Source: Halomontanus rarus
GTDB lineage: Archaea > Halobacteriota > Halobacteria > Halobacteriales > Natrialbaceae
Assembly: GCF_017357405.1 (NCBI RefSeq)
Contig: NZ_CP071598.1
Location: forward strand, 186,001 to 250,000
Reading direction: 5' to 3'
Length of the DNA stretch: 64,000 nt
Below, one piece after another: positions 1 to 9,862 of the stretch. Every line of letters starts with the position of its first letter. The first letter of the stretch is position 1. The translations under genes and the position numbers were made by a program. Below the pieces are notes generated by a model. It was not told the DNA's origin, made no database searches, and saw only the letters and a list, made by a program, of their open reading frames with translations.

Positions 1-1
1 T

Positions 2-931
2 TCTGCCGACGAGCTTCGGACCATGGAGGTCGGCGATTATACCACTTCGTCGACGGACGTCTCACAGGACGGAGTCGCCCGTCGAGTTCGAGCCGCAGCC
101 GATGGAGAGTCACAATCTGTCGAGTGGCAGATCCAACGTTCGAACGGCGAGTTCCGATGGATCAGCGCCACCTTCACAGCGACGACCGTCGGCGGAACGA
201 AACGTGTCGTCGCTGAAATCAACGATATAACCGAATACAAGGCGCGTGAACACCTTCTCCAACTTCTCACTCGTGTCGTTCGACACAATCTCCGAAACGA
301 GATGTCCGTGCTTATCGGGTACGCCGAACGGCTGAAAAACGCGATCGAAGACGATCGCCTCGAGGAAGAGATCGAGACGATTTTGGACGTTGCAACCGAA
401 GTCGGAAATCTCAGTGATTCGATCGACGAGATCGAGCAGATCACGAACCCCGACGTCACACGGCGTTCACCGAAGAATCTTCGCGACGTTATCCGAAATC
501 GTCTCGAGATGCTCCGATCGCACTATCCCGAGTGCGAGCTGTCCGTCGGAGAGTCGACGGATGTGTGGGTCACCGCTGATAAGGGGCTCGATTACGCCAT
601 CGACCACGCGATCAGAAACGCAGTCGAGCACAACGATCACGAGACGCCAGCGGTAACCGTGGCTATCGGCGAGGATGCGGAGAAGGAGATGGGAACGGTT
701 CGAATCATCGATAACGGACCGCCGATTCCGGACATGGAAATCGATGCGCTCGACGACCGAACGGAGACGTCCAGTACCTATCACGGCTCGGGTGTCGGTC
801 TGTGGGTGATGAAGTGGTGCGTCGACTCCCTGGGCGGCGATCTCACGTTCGAAGAGAACTCACCGCGGGGGAATGTCGTCTGCCTCTCGCTCCCCAAAAC
901 GAACCCATCGACGAGCGATCGACACGAGTAA
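2..931 (+). CDS. Sensor histidine kinase, PAS plus HATPase (5' partial)
   Basis: The reading frame is open to the window edge, so the gene starts upstream; the first ATG at 23 is probably internal. The visible part begins with the end of a PAS/PAC sensor domain (WISATFTATTVGG, then an EINDITEYK exit helix), followed by the haloarchaeal phospho-acceptor helix LLTRVVRHNLRNEM, in which the His is the predicted phosphorylation site, and a HATPase_c domain with an N-box (DHAIRNAVEHN) and G-boxes (IIDNGPPIP, GSGVGLWVMK). No membrane segment is visible in this fragment. It would autophosphorylate and signal to a response regulator that is not in the window. The stop at 931 is followed by a long gene-free stretch. 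The family is certain; the signal is unknown. Confidence 0.9.
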   Translation, partial: SADELRTMEVGDYTTSSTDVSQDGVARRVRAAADGESQSVEWQIQRSNGEFRWISATFTATTVGGTKRVVAEINDITEYKAREHLLQLLTRVVRHNLRNEMSVLIGYAERLKNAIEDDRLEEEIETILDVATEVGNLSDSIDEIEQITNPDVTRRSPKNLRDVIRNRLEMLRSHYPECELSVGESTDVWVTADKGLDYAIDHAIRNAVEHNDHETPAVTVAIGEDAEKEMGTVRIIDNGPPIPDMEIDALDDRTETSSTYHGSGVGLWVMKWCVDSLGGDLTFEENSPRGNVVCLSLPKTNPSTSDRHE

Positions 932-2393
932 CGCGATCGAAACACCCGTTCTTTCCTCCGAACTACCGACCTCGAAGGCCGTCCGGACGCTCGTGTCCAA
1001 TTGAATCCTCCGCTGGTGAACGCGGCGGAATCTCGAGTCGATCGAACGTTCGATTCGCCCGGCGGTGGGAGTTTCAGCTTCACAGTCCACGCGGCGGCTT
1101 CCCGTCCCGTTCGAGCAGCGGTCGACACGTCGGCACACCCCTCGAGGACGGAGCGTCACCGGACGTCGTTTCGGACGCTGTCGTCCGAGGGGTGAGTTCC
1201 TCCCGTCTCGGCTTCACCCTCCCTCCGAAGGTGGCGGTAATTCCCCTCGCAGTCGCTGGAAGCGGACACCGCCGAACGCAACCCGTCTGGGCCACCGATC
1301 AATGGGTGTCGATTTCGCTCCTTCAAACCATCTTCGATCTGGTATTTTTGTTATTTTACCTTTTGACAAATATTATAAAATGGATGTTAATTCTTGCATC
1401 GCCTGTTTCCGAAATCGGGGTTGCGTCGGTCGCGGTCGTCGGTTCGTGGCTGATCGATTCCGGTGAGGAACACGGCACCGCAGGAGCCGTATTCCTCTCG
1501 ACCACTCGAATAAACGAATCCGACACGGACTCGTTTGTAACGGTTTCGTGTCTCGTATGAACCGATTCGTTTGGTTCTGGTCGGCAGGGGCGTACGGTCA
1601 GTACCGTTCACACCGAGTTGGCTCGTGAGCTCGCCGTCTGCAACGTGATCGGTTACGATCGGTACGGGTCACAGACCGGCGTCGTATACCCGGTTACAGT
1701 AACGACAGATACTCCTCACACGTTGATCACACAACCCTCGTTCGACCGGGTATGCACCGCCGTTCGGTAACTCCCAGCTGTACAGTCGACCGAATCGGCC
1801 GATTCCGAATATCTCGAGAATAATAACTGTATTCGAAATCGAGGGTTTGGCAAAACACAACTACTCTTCGGGACGTCACTGACGGTGTCAACTTTTCAAA
1901 TTCAGAGCGACCTCGAGAGGAGACCTAAAACTCTCCTAGAGAAGTGACAACGACGAATAATACGAGCCGGTACCGGGAGAGCGTGAGCGGTCCAGTACGG
2001 GGAAAATCAGCGCAACGAATCGGCAACGGGACGTCGACGGATACTGACTCGAAATCTGATGCGAACGCTAACGCGAAGCGGTACCCATATTTCGGTCGCC
2101 GACCCAGATCTCCGTCTCGAGGTGTGCGTCCGGGAGAACGTCCACGAACGAGAACCGGACTTTCGAAGCGAACCCGCCGGGAAATTCGACGCCAATGCCG
2201 TCTCGAGAACGGACTCGAGAGGGTCCGAAACGATATCCGTATCGAAAACTCGGCGGATAATTACACTCGCACGAGACGAAGCGGTAGCGTCCTCGATCGA
2301 GGGGAGCAACGGACGATTCCCGGTATCGACTTCCCTACAGCACTCGAGCGACCGACGTCTCCGGTTTCGAGCCGTCGATTCCGAGCGCCGGTC
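932..2393. other. Gene-free stretch, about 1.46 kb
   Basis: No open frame here resembles a known family. The first 350 bases are GC-rich with no convincing coding pattern. Around 1326-1390 there is a markedly AT-rich patch that could hold a promoter, but no plausible gene follows. Bases 2068-2309 on the minus strand contain two overlapping frames that look protein-like with GC-rich third positions; this might be the end of a decayed gene (see findings). The rest shows nothing. Confidence 0.5.
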
Positions 2394-3440
2394 TCAGAAC
2401 TCCCCGTCCCGGACGTGGAACTTCGTCGGCTTCCCCAGCGTCGGGCCGTCCTGTTCGATCCACGACGCGACGCGCTCGACGATCTCGTCGATCGGTACTC
2501 GCGGTTCCTCGAAGATGTCGTGACACTTGCTCGCGTCGTTGAGCAACGCCGTCTCCTTCTCCTCCCCCTGGAAGCTCACCTCACATCCGAACTCGTCGGC
2601 GAACTGTTCGGCGAGGTCGCGAACGGAGAGGACGTTCGGTCCGGTCATGTTCAGTATCTCGGCGGGGGAATCCGCCAACTCGAGCGACCGGAAACAGACC
2701 GAGTTGGCGTCGCCCTGCCAGATCACGTTGACGTACCCCATCTCGAGGGGAACCGGCTCCTCGGCGTACACTCGCTTCGCGAGGTCGACCAGCACGCCGT
2801 AGCGCAACTCGACGGCGTAGTTCAACCGTAGCAGGCACGTGGGAGTGTCGTTGTCTTTCGAGAAGTGCTGGAACACCCGCTCTCGGCCCAGACACGATTG
2901 CGCGTACTCCCCTACCGGCCCGGTCTCGTCCGTTTCCACGGACCCGCCCGAGTCGACGGACACCGGCGGGTAGACGTTCCCGGTCGACAGCGCCGTAATC
3001 CGCGAGTCGCTGTACCGGCTAGCCACGCGACCGGGGAGATAGGAGTTGATCGCCCACGTCAACGGCTCCTGGCCGGTCGTCCCGAACTTCATCCCGACTA
3101 GGTAGATGACGTTCTCGCAATCCGGGAGCGACTCGAGTGCGCCCTCCTCGAGGAGATCCGCTCGGATCGTTTCGGCACCCCACGACTGGAGCTTCTCCTC
3201 CAGATCGGAATCCGAGTACCGCGAGACCGCGTACACCGTCGTGTCGGCGTCCGCTTCCTCGTTTGCTCGAAGGATCCGCTTGATCAACGTGGGCCCCATC
3301 TTGCCCCCCGCGCCGAGAACCATAACGTCGCCCTCGAGTTGGCGTGCGAATTCGACGTCTTCGGGGTACGGTTCCGAGAGGAGATCCTCTAGCTGTTCTT
3401 CGGTCGATACTGCTGAAGAGAGTGTGTTGCCTTCGCTCAT
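2394..3440 (-). CDS. NAD-dependent epimerase/dehydratase family protein
   Basis: A 348-residue protein with a Rossmann fold. The dinucleotide-binding glycine motif VLGAGGKMGPTL lies at about residues 41-52, followed by extended-SDR features (ADLLEEGALESLPDCENVIYLVGMKFG and ALSTGNVYPP). The usual SDR Tyr-x-x-x-Lys is not obvious near residue 180, where EYAQSCLGRERVF places Arg where Lys is expected, so the catalytic chemistry is uncertain. It lies 129 bases downstream of the DegT-family aminotransferase on the same strand, and the two are probably co-transcribed. Such pairs usually make or modify nucleotide-linked or free keto/amino sugars. The substrate is not known. Confidence 0.8.
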   Translation of the reverse strand: MSEGNTLSSAVSTEEQLEDLLSEPYPEDVEFARQLEGDVMVLGAGGKMGPTLIKRILRANEEADADTTVYAVSRYSDSDLEEKLQSWGAETIRADLLEEGALESLPDCENVIYLVGMKFGTTGQEPLTWAINSYLPGRVASRYSDSRITALSTGNVYPPVSVDSGGSVETDETGPVGEYAQSCLGRERVFQHFSKDNDTPTCLLRLNYAVELRYGVLVDLAKRVYAEEPVPLEMGYVNVIWQGDANSVCFRSLELADSPAEILNMTGPNVLSVRDLAEQFADEFGCEVSFQGEEKETALLNDASKCHDIFEEPRVPIDEIVERVASWIEQDGPTLGKPTKFHVRDGEF

Positions 3441-3568
3441 AGTGGAGTCCGCGTCTGTTTGACTTCCTTGGAAAATAGAGTGAGTCCCGGTATAAAGCTA
3501 CCGACCACGTCCGTCTTCGGGTTCGCCAGCACCCGGGCATCGGCTACCGGCTCGAGACGAGACTGTCG

Positions 3569-4858
3569 TTAGTCGTCGGCGCTGGTCGTCGTTTCCAGGA
3601 GCTCTTCGTAGTTTTCCGCCACCTTGCGGAAGGCGTTCGCGTGCTGTTCGATGAGCTCCGGTCGGTACTGTTTGAACCACGGAACGGCAAAGCAGTGTTC
3701 CTGGATTCCTTCGGCGACCGGCAGGTCTCCTTCCTCCTCACGGACGTCACGGTGAGCGTTCGCGATGCGAGTCGGCTTCCCGTGACCGTAGACGTCGGCC
3801 TCCTGGAGGAGCGGATGCGTGTGGAGCGCGAAGTTACACCCTTTCCTGCACGTCGTTCCCTCGGCTTTCACCGCTTCGACGAAGCGATCCACGGGCAGGC
3901 CGTCCAACGCGTCGGCATCGTAGAGCCCTTTCGGCGCGTACCAACCGCCCATGGTACTGTCCTCGTCACCGGGACGATGGGCTCGGATGCCGGGGACGTC
4001 CTCGAGGAGGTCCCAGAAGTAGTTCATCGCCTCCTGAATCTCTTCCATGCGCTCGTCGTAGGACTTCAGCTGGACGCGACCGACGGCGGCGCTGATCTGG
4101 TGCATGCGGTGTTTGTGGCCGCCGAACGGCAGGCCGGAGAACTCCGCCAGTTCTTCTCGCTCGAGCGTGTCCGAGTGACGCGAGTAGTGGCTGAACGCGA
4201 CCGCTCGTTCGTAGATCTCCCGATCGTCGGTGACGAGCATTCCGCCTTCGCCGATGGCGAAGGACTTGCGGGCCATCATCGACATCGCACCGACGTCGCC
4301 GATGGATCCGAGCATCTCGCCCTTGTACAGTCCGCCGTGGGCGTGGGAAACGTCCTCGATCACGGCGATATCGTGCTCGCGGGCGATCTCCATGATCCGG
4401 TCCATGTCGGCCGGATGGCCGTAATTGTGAACGACGACGATGGCTTTGGTGTGTTCGCTGATCCGCTCTTCGACGCTCTCGGGGTCGATACACAGGGTGT
4501 CCGGTTCGACGTCCGCGAACACCGGCGTCGCACCCAGTTCCATGCACGGTAAGACGGCGGCCCAGTAGGTGATGCTGGGTCCGATAACCTCGTCGCCGAC
4601 ACCGACACCGACTCCGTACATCGCCCCGGACAGCGACGCCGTCCCGGAACTGTATCCCAATCCGTACTCCGTGCCCTGCCAGTCGGCGTACTCCGCTTCG
4701 AACTGTTTCGTAATTCCGGTGTCGGACATGGTCCCCTGGCGCAGGACCTCGAGGGCGGCTTCCTCGTCTTCCTCCGTGATGACCGGCCACGAGAACAGTT
4801 CGTCGTCCTCGTCGGTGACCGCTTTCGGTCCGCCGGTTATCGCAAGCGTGCCAGTCAT
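3569..4858 (-). CDS. DegT/DnrJ/EryC1/StrS family PLP aminotransferase
   Basis: A 429-residue fold-type I PLP enzyme. Substrate-loop and cofactor residues are present: SSGTASLSGA near residues 70-79, the aspartate that pairs with the pyridine nitrogen in VIEDVSHAHGG (D169), and the Schiff-base lysine in ARKSFAIGEGG (K198) with the family hallmark GEGG after it. Members of this family transaminate keto sugars or cyclitol ketones, with glutamate or glutamine as donor. The start at 4858 fits the long acidic N-terminus. The NAD-dependent epimerase homologue downstream could supply or consume the keto sugar. The two genes may serve amino-sugar metabolism like the rest of the window, but nothing here fixes the substrate. 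Confidence 0.88.
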   Translation of the reverse strand: MTGTLAITGGPKAVTDEDDELFSWPVITEEDEEAALEVLRQGTMSDTGITKQFEAEYADWQGTEYGLGYSSGTASLSGAMYGVGVGVGDEVIGPSITYWAAVLPCMELGATPVFADVEPDTLCIDPESVEERISEHTKAIVVVHNYGHPADMDRIMEIAREHDIAVIEDVSHAHGGLYKGEMLGSIGDVGAMSMMARKSFAIGEGGMLVTDDREIYERAVAFSHYSRHSDTLEREELAEFSGLPFGGHKHRMHQISAAVGRVQLKSYDERMEEIQEAMNYFWDLLEDVPGIRAHRPGDEDSTMGGWYAPKGLYDADALDGLPVDRFVEAVKAEGTTCRKGCNFALHTHPLLQEADVYGHGKPTRIANAHRDVREEEGDLPVAEGIQEHCFAVPWFKQYRPELIEQHANAFRKVAENYEELLETTTSADD

Positions 4859-5120
4859 TGGCCTGCTATCATCTCCTCAAACGAGTGTGTCATACTGATC
4901 CACGTTCGACTACGGAGTTTGACCGCAATATAGATACCGGTCACTACACATCCTCGCGGGTCGAGGTATCCGTCTCGACCGCCTGTACTCGACACTCGAG
5001 TGTGAGTGGGTCGACACGCGACCGGCACGTTCGAGGGACGGTCCCGACGCGGTTCGGGCCACCAGAATTCGATCGTTAACCTACAAAAGTGATAAATATG
5101 AGTTCTTCGATGTGTCCGGT

Positions 5121-5579
5121 ATGGAACGACCACTCGTGGTAACAGACTCGAGCGAGAACGTCGTCGAGATCATCCGCGAGGCCGGCGAACTCGCGGCCGA
5201 CACGGATTCCCCGCTGACCGTCCTGACGGTCGTCACGGAGTCGGAGTACGAGAAGGACGCCGAGGTACTGGGAACGATAGAAGCGGTCGAGGGATCGTCG
5301 TACGATCTCGGACCGGTCGCGTACGCAAAAGAAGTCGCACAGACCGCCATCGCGGACCTGCTCTCGGACCTCGATATCGAGATCGAGGCGATCGGGAAGT
5401 TCGTCGATGACGATTCCGATCGGGCCGACGCGATTCTCGAGGTCGCAGCGGAGAACGACTGCGATTACGTCTTCCTGATGGGACGTCGACGGAGCCCGAC
5501 CGGGAAGGCGATATTCGGCGACACTGCCCAATCCGTCATCCTCAACTTCGACGGGTACGTCGTCACGATGTCGGAGTGA
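5121..5579 (+). CDS. Universal stress protein (UspA family)
   Basis: A small alpha/beta protein (152 residues from the ATG at 5121; a GTG at 5112 is possible but less likely). It begins PLVVTDSSENVVEIIREAGELA, as UspA proteins do, and ends with a nucleotide-loop-like segment GRRRSPTGKAIFGDTAQSVI, close to the ATP-binding G-x2-G-x9-G-S/T signature. Such proteins are cytoplasmic dimers linked to stress. It is a single-gene unit, divergent from the aminotransferase, with an AT-rich stretch (aaaagtgataaatatg) just upstream that could act as the promoter. Confidence 0.88.
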   Translation: MERPLVVTDSSENVVEIIREAGELAADTDSPLTVLTVVTESEYEKDAEVLGTIEAVEGSSYDLGPVAYAKEVAQTAIADLLSDLDIEIEAIGKFVDDDSDRADAILEVAAENDCDYVFLMGRRRSPTGKAIFGDTAQSVILNFDGYVVTMSE

Positions 5580-5658
5580 CCGTTCTATCCGTCGACGATC
5601 GCCCGACTGGGTATCGAGGATTCGGTCGCGGTACGTGTGGCCATAGTCGGTGACCCGT

Positions 5659-6747
5659 TCAGGGTTCTGCAGGCTCGACCGCGTGTCGAAACACGGCTTC
5701 GTAGAGTGCCAGCTGCGCGTCCAGAATGCCCTCGTGGGAGATGTCACACATGTCTTCGTCGGTCAACCCGTGCGGGCACTCGTGGAGGATGCCGGTGGTA
5801 CCGCTCACGTGGTAGGCGGCGCTCACGAGGTTGAAGTACGGCGGCGGACGGCCGCTCTCCGCGGCGACGTCGTGCAGGTTCAGCCGGGGAACGTCGAGTT
5901 TCGCGAGCAGCGTATTGTACTCCCGGTGAACCGCTCGCGAATCCGCCTGGACGTCCGTCGGGACGTACTTCGATCGGTGAAACGTCGGCGGATAGCCGTG
6001 ACTGTGGAGCGAGACGGTCACGTCGGGTGCTTCCTGACGGACCGTCTCGAGGATCGCCGGCGCTTCGGGCCCCATCGGGTCGAAGAACTCGTCGTGCATC
6101 GGGTTGACGCCGTCGTCGTTGAAGTAACAGCCGAGGAATCCGACGTCGTCGCCGGTCATCGGGTGTCGTTGCTTGGCGTCGGGCCACCCGATGAGTCCGT
6201 CGTCCGCCCACGTCCCCTGTCCCCAGAACTCGAGGTCGGCCAGGGTCATCTCGCGCAACGAGTCCGGTTCGAACCGAGCGAGTCCGTCGGGGTTTCCACA
6301 CGGAAGGATCACGACGCGACACTCGTCCGCGAGTTCGCGGAGGGTCGACTGCTCTCGCCCTCGTAGATCGTGTCCCGTCTCCATAATCGACAGCAGGTTA
6401 CAGAGCCCGGTCAATCCCTCGACCTCGTGGCCGTGAACGGGTCCGACGAAGAAGACGACCGGTTTCTCCCGCTCGGACCGGTCCGCGTACTTCGTCGGAT
6501 CTCGAGCGGCGACGGCGGAATTGAAGTTCGCTCGTGACTCGAATTCCTCGGGGTCACCGTACGTGACGAGACGAACGGATCGGCCGCCGGGCGAGGTAGC
6601 CAGTTCGTCCACCTCACCACGGTCGAGTTCGGTCAGTCGATCGTCGAGTTCCTCGAGACTCCCGACCCAGAACTCCGGTGGACGTTCGTCGGGGATGCGT
6701 TCGACGGCCTCCTCGTAGGTCATCGTATCGACGGTAGCCTCGGTCAT
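5659..6747 (-). CDS. M14-like zinc carboxypeptidase family protein
   Basis: A 362-residue cytoplasmic protein (no signal peptide). It carries the M14 metal-binding elements in order: HGHEVEG (His-x-x-Glu), a later SLHSHG supplying the third zinc ligand, and a candidate catalytic glutamate in LHECPHG. The strand-loop VILPCGNPDGLARF also fits this family. M14 enzymes cleave C-terminal residues or deacylate amino acids. The spread of the motifs suggests an AstE- or DUF2817-like member rather than a digestive carboxypeptidase. It stands alone between convergent and same-strand neighbours. The substrate is unknown. Confidence 0.78.
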   Translation of the reverse strand: MTEATVDTMTYEEAVERIPDERPPEFWVGSLEELDDRLTELDRGEVDELATSPGGRSVRLVTYGDPEEFESRANFNSAVAARDPTKYADRSEREKPVVFFVGPVHGHEVEGLTGLCNLLSIMETGHDLRGREQSTLRELADECRVVILPCGNPDGLARFEPDSLREMTLADLEFWGQGTWADDGLIGWPDAKQRHPMTGDDVGFLGCYFNDDGVNPMHDEFFDPMGPEAPAILETVRQEAPDVTVSLHSHGYPPTFHRSKYVPTDVQADSRAVHREYNTLLAKLDVPRLNLHDVAAESGRPPPYFNLVSAAYHVSGTTGILHECPHGLTDEDMCDISHEGILDAQLALYEAVFRHAVEPAEP

Positions 6748-6927
6748 CTTTTTTGCCCGACGTATCGATCGGGCTTAACTCTTCGGCCCTCGGTACATGA
6801 GAGGCGTCGAAACCACCTCCATCCCGGAGGGGACGAGTGCGGGAGCTCGTCCAACTCGGCCGCGACCGGCGCTCCTCGAGTACGGTCCGAACTCGAGTGG
6901 AAGCTCCCCGCCGTCCCGGATCGTCGA

Positions 6928-8247
6928 TCACTCGGTCAGTGCGGTGATACCGTCGTCGGACCCGTAGTAGTAGCGGCCGTGGGCGACCGCCGGATCGAGT
7001 GCGTTTCCGTTCAGGTCTCCGTCGGTGAGCTCCGTCCCGTCTTCGGCGTCGTGAGCGGTGACCGTGTTCTCTCGGACGGAGTCCCGAACGTAGACGACAC
7101 CGTCGGCGACGACCGGACTCGGATCGATCGACGGAACGTCTACCGTCCATTGCACGGACCCGCCGGCCTCGAGCGCGAAGAGCCGAAACTCGCCGTCGGC
7201 GTGTCCGGTGATGTACAGCGTCTCGCCGTCCCAGGCTGGACTTCCGAAGACGCCGCTCGAGTCGCCGTCGGGCGCGAACTTCCACTGCTCGTTCCCGTCC
7301 TCCGGATCGAGTGCGCTGAGCGTTCCACCGCGTAATTCGGAGAGGTCACCGGCCGAGACGTAGACGGAGTCGTCGCCGACGACGGGTGAGAAGAGGACGC
7401 CGTCCAGTTCGTCGTCGAGTCGCTGCTGCCACTGCTGTGTGCCGTCGTCGACGTCGACCGCGTACAGATCCGTTCTCGAGGGGACGTAGACCGTCTCGTC
7501 GTCGGCGGCCGCCGAAACGTTCGGCTCCATGATATCGTTGGACTCGTCGAGTACGAACTCCCACTCGATGTCCCCGTCGGCCCCGATCGCGAGCAACCCC
7601 CAGTGGGTTTCGTCGTCGTCGCTCGGTTCCCAGCGAACCGACGGTGCGAACAGGAGGTCACCCGTGGCCGTCGGTGCGACCATCTCTATGGGGACCATCT
7701 CGTCTCGTCCGTTCTGGTTCTCGTGACGGGCGCGTTCGTCGCCCTCGAGGTCGAACGAGAGGTGTACCCACGGATCGATCACGTGGACGACGTCGTCGAC
7801 GACGATCGGAGTCGGCGAGAACGGCGGACTATCCCGTCGAGACTCGGTCTCGACACCGGCGGCGAGCCAGCGTTCCTCGCCCGTGTCGGCCTCGAGCGCG
7901 ACGAGATGGCTGGAGCGCTCGAGCTCGGTTCCGGTACCGGTCACGACGTTGCAGGTCGCCAGAACGGTATCCTCGACGACGACGGGGGTGGAGTACGTGG
8001 CGTTTCGAACCTCCTCGTCCTCCGGATCGAACGACCACTCCCAGTCCGCTTCGAGCGCATCGACCGGACCGGACGCCGACGTGTACCCGGTGTTGGCAGC
8101 GGTCGCTCGAGACATCGGCCAGTCGTCACCTTCGTTGTCACCACTGGTAAGACAGCCGGCGAGAGCGGTTACACCGATACCGCCGACGCCGAGGAGGACG
8201 GCTCGGCGCGAGTAGCTCCGAACGTCGGACCGATAGTTAGTTTCCAT
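6928..8247 (-). CDS. Tat lipoprotein with PQQ-type beta-propeller repeats
   Basis: A 439-residue protein. The N-terminus has a twin-arginine motif (SRRAVLLG, R14-R15) and an archaeal lipobox ending LAGC (Cys32), so it is exported folded and anchored by a lipid. The rest is a series of PQQ/BamB-like blades with the typical pattern of a variable strand, then LEADTGEERW, VDVDDGTQQWQ, LDPEDGNEQWKF or AHDAEDGTELT. These repeats form an eight-bladed propeller in the family; no PQQ-dependent enzyme active site is evident, so a scaffold or binding role is more likely. A TATA-like box (8271-8280) lies 28 bases before the start. Confidence 0.88.
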   Translation of the reverse strand: METNYRSDVRSYSRRAVLLGVGGIGVTALAGCLTSGDNEGDDWPMSRATAANTGYTSASGPVDALEADWEWSFDPEDEEVRNATYSTPVVVEDTVLATCNVVTGTGTELERSSHLVALEADTGEERWLAAGVETESRRDSPPFSPTPIVVDDVVHVIDPWVHLSFDLEGDERARHENQNGRDEMVPIEMVAPTATGDLLFAPSVRWEPSDDDETHWGLLAIGADGDIEWEFVLDESNDIMEPNVSAAADDETVYVPSRTDLYAVDVDDGTQQWQQRLDDELDGVLFSPVVGDDSVYVSAGDLSELRGGTLSALDPEDGNEQWKFAPDGDSSGVFGSPAWDGETLYITGHADGEFRLFALEAGGSVQWTVDVPSIDPSPVVADGVVYVRDSVRENTVTAHDAEDGTELTDGDLNGNALDPAVAHGRYYYGSDDGITALTE

Positions 8248-8508
8248 ACGAACACGTTTGTCCTCTTACCATAAATAGTTATTTGTTGTATGCCCAGTTA
8301 TGGGGGGTATAATTGATCGAGAGTATAAATAGGTGCTTGTTTATAGGGATTTTTCTGGTTATCTGTGATAGAACGCGACGAATACTGGATCGCTGAAGAA
8401 CACATCCCACCGGATTCGCCGGTCTCGACCCGCTCGGATGCCCCACGGGCCAAGTCCGCGAGCGACCGTCGTCGGGACTCGAGTCTAACCGACCGTCGAA
8501 GAGGTGGA

Positions 8509-8514
8509 TTTATA
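8509..8514 (+). promoter_or_regulatory. TATA box of the ridA-like gene
   Basis: TTTATA lies about 29 bases before the ATG at 8541, the spacing of a leaderless haloarchaeal promoter. Confidence 0.6.
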
Positions 8515-8540
8515 CGACGAGTCTCCGTCGGCCCAGATGC

Positions 8541-8915
8541 ATGGAGGAAATCAGTACCGACGATGCACCCGCCAGTATCGGTCCGTACTCGCAAGCGATT
8601 CGATACGGAGACACGATTTACGTCTCCGGTCAGGGACCTGCGAACCCTGAAACGAGAGAGGTCGAAGTCGAGGACATCCAAGAGCAGACGGCCCAGACGC
8701 TCGACAACATCTCTGCCATCCTCGAGGCCGCCGGCACGTCGCTGGACAACGTCGTGAAAGCGAACGTCTACGTCACGGATATGGACAACTACGACGCGGT
8801 GAACGAGGTGTACGCCGAATATATGTCCGAACCGTTCCCGGCGCGATGTGCGGTCGAAGTGTCGGAACTCCCGATCGACATCGGCGTCGAAATCGAAGTC
8901 GTCGCGGCACAGTAA
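8541..8915 (+). CDS. ridA: RidA/YjgF family reactive-intermediate deaminase
   Basis: A 124-residue protein matching the full length of RidA. Diagnostic segments are APASIGPYSQAIRYGDTIYVSGQ at the start, VKANVYVTDMDNYDAVNEVY in the middle, and PFPARCAVEVSELP, which contains the conserved arginine that binds the carboxylate of the imine substrate, near the end. RidA hydrolyses reactive 2-aminoacrylate and other imines released by PLP enzymes and forms trimers in the cytoplasm. It is a single-gene leaderless unit. PLP-dependent ammonia-lyases elsewhere in the window could make such imines, but a direct link is only a suggestion. Confidence 0.95.
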   Translation: MEEISTDDAPASIGPYSQAIRYGDTIYVSGQGPANPETREVEVEDIQEQTAQTLDNISAILEAAGTSLDNVVKANVYVTDMDNYDAVNEVYAEYMSEPFPARCAVEVSELPIDIGVEIEVVAAQ

Positions 8916-9001
8916 CGCGTTACTGCCGGTGCTGTTCGCGTTCTTCTTTATCGGGAGGGTGGTCTGCAGAGGTACTCGCGACCGATTCGTTCGAGTGGCC
9001 T

Positions 9002-9862
9002 CTATCCGAACGCGAAGTCGACGAACGCCCGAACGGAGTCGGTAAGCAACGCGGGCTCTGGCTCGGGATAGGTCATGCGGACGAGCTCTCGCTCCCGCGA
9101 AAGACCGATCGCGTCGAGCGACGAGGAGACTGCATCCCGGTCTGGTGCATCGACGATGACGTCGCGCCCGTCGAACGATGTCGAAATATTCCGAAGTAGT
9201 GATTCGGTCGCACTCGGGTCGGCCGTTACGACCGGTCCGATTTGCCAGTTCCTTCGACCTGGACGAACGATCGCGTAGCCGTCGATTCCGTTCGATCCAC
9301 GCGAGTAGAATCCGCGAACGTCCGATTCGGCGACGAGCGTTCGGAGGAGGTCGCTTCGGTCCGTCTCGACGTGGCTCTGGTCGAATTCACAGACGGCGTC
9401 GAGGTCCTGCGCGGTGAGGGGCTCTACTCGTCCGTCCCGTTCCCGGTCGTCAGTATCGGTGGGTTCATCGACCGATCCTTGCCACCGGTAAACTGTCGTC
9501 ACACCCTCGAATCCGTACTTCTGATAGATCGGCTCTCCGAGGTGCGTTGCATCGAGCCCGACGATGTCCCCGCCGTGTTCTCGTGCGTATTCGAGGCCGC
9601 GTTCGAACATCCGACTACCGTAGCCCTGGCTTCGATGGGCTTCGTCGACGAGCACCATCCCGATCCAACTGACGTCGTCGCCGTACGTACTCACCGTCGT
9701 CGTCGCGACGAGGTCTCCGTCGACCGTTCCCGCAAAACAGCCCTCTGGGCAGCGGGCGAGGAATCGTTCCCAGTCCGCGTCGATCTGATTCCACCCGGCT
9801 TGCGTGGACAGCTCCATCGCGTCCTTGAGGTCGTCGGCCGTCAGCGATCGTAACTCGAACAT
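9002..9862 (-). CDS. GNAT N-acetyltransferase with two GNAT-type domains
   Basis: The frame is open up to a GTG at 10075, but the extra 71 residues are basic and unlike the rest; the ATG at 9862 (MFELRSLTADDL) is the likely start, giving 286 residues. The N-terminal half is a GNAT domain with the acetyl-CoA loop VDEAHRSQGYGSRMFERGL and the strand GLDATHLGEPIYQKYGF. The C-terminal half resembles the Acetyltransf_18 module (YAIVRPGRRNWQIGPVVTAD). The acceptor is unknown. It converges with ridA and is transcribed away from the IclR pair. Confidence 0.85.
   Translation of the reverse strand: MFELRSLTADDLKDAMELSTQAGWNQIDADWERFLARCPEGCFAGTVDGDLVATTTVSTYGDDVSWIGMVLVDEAHRSQGYGSRMFERGLEYAREHGGDIVGLDATHLGEPIYQKYGFEGVTTVYRWQGSVDEPTDTDDRERDGRVEPLTAQDLDAVCEFDQSHVETDRSDLLRTLVAESDVRGFYSRGSNGIDGYAIVRPGRRNWQIGPVVTADPSATESLLRNISTSFDGRDVIVDAPDRDAVSSSLDAIGLSRERELVRMTYPEPEPALLTDSVRAFVDFAFG

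Noticed and set aside
802..1560. Long plus-strand frame ending in a hydrophobic segment
   Set aside because: It begins inside the histidine kinase in another frame, crosses GC-rich non-coding DNA, and its hydrophobic part comes from an AT-rich patch. No family resemblance.
1944..2831. Plus-strand frame over the end of the epimerase gene
   Set aside because: Its second half is antisense to a clear NAD-epimerase; composition is Arg-rich as expected of a shadow frame.
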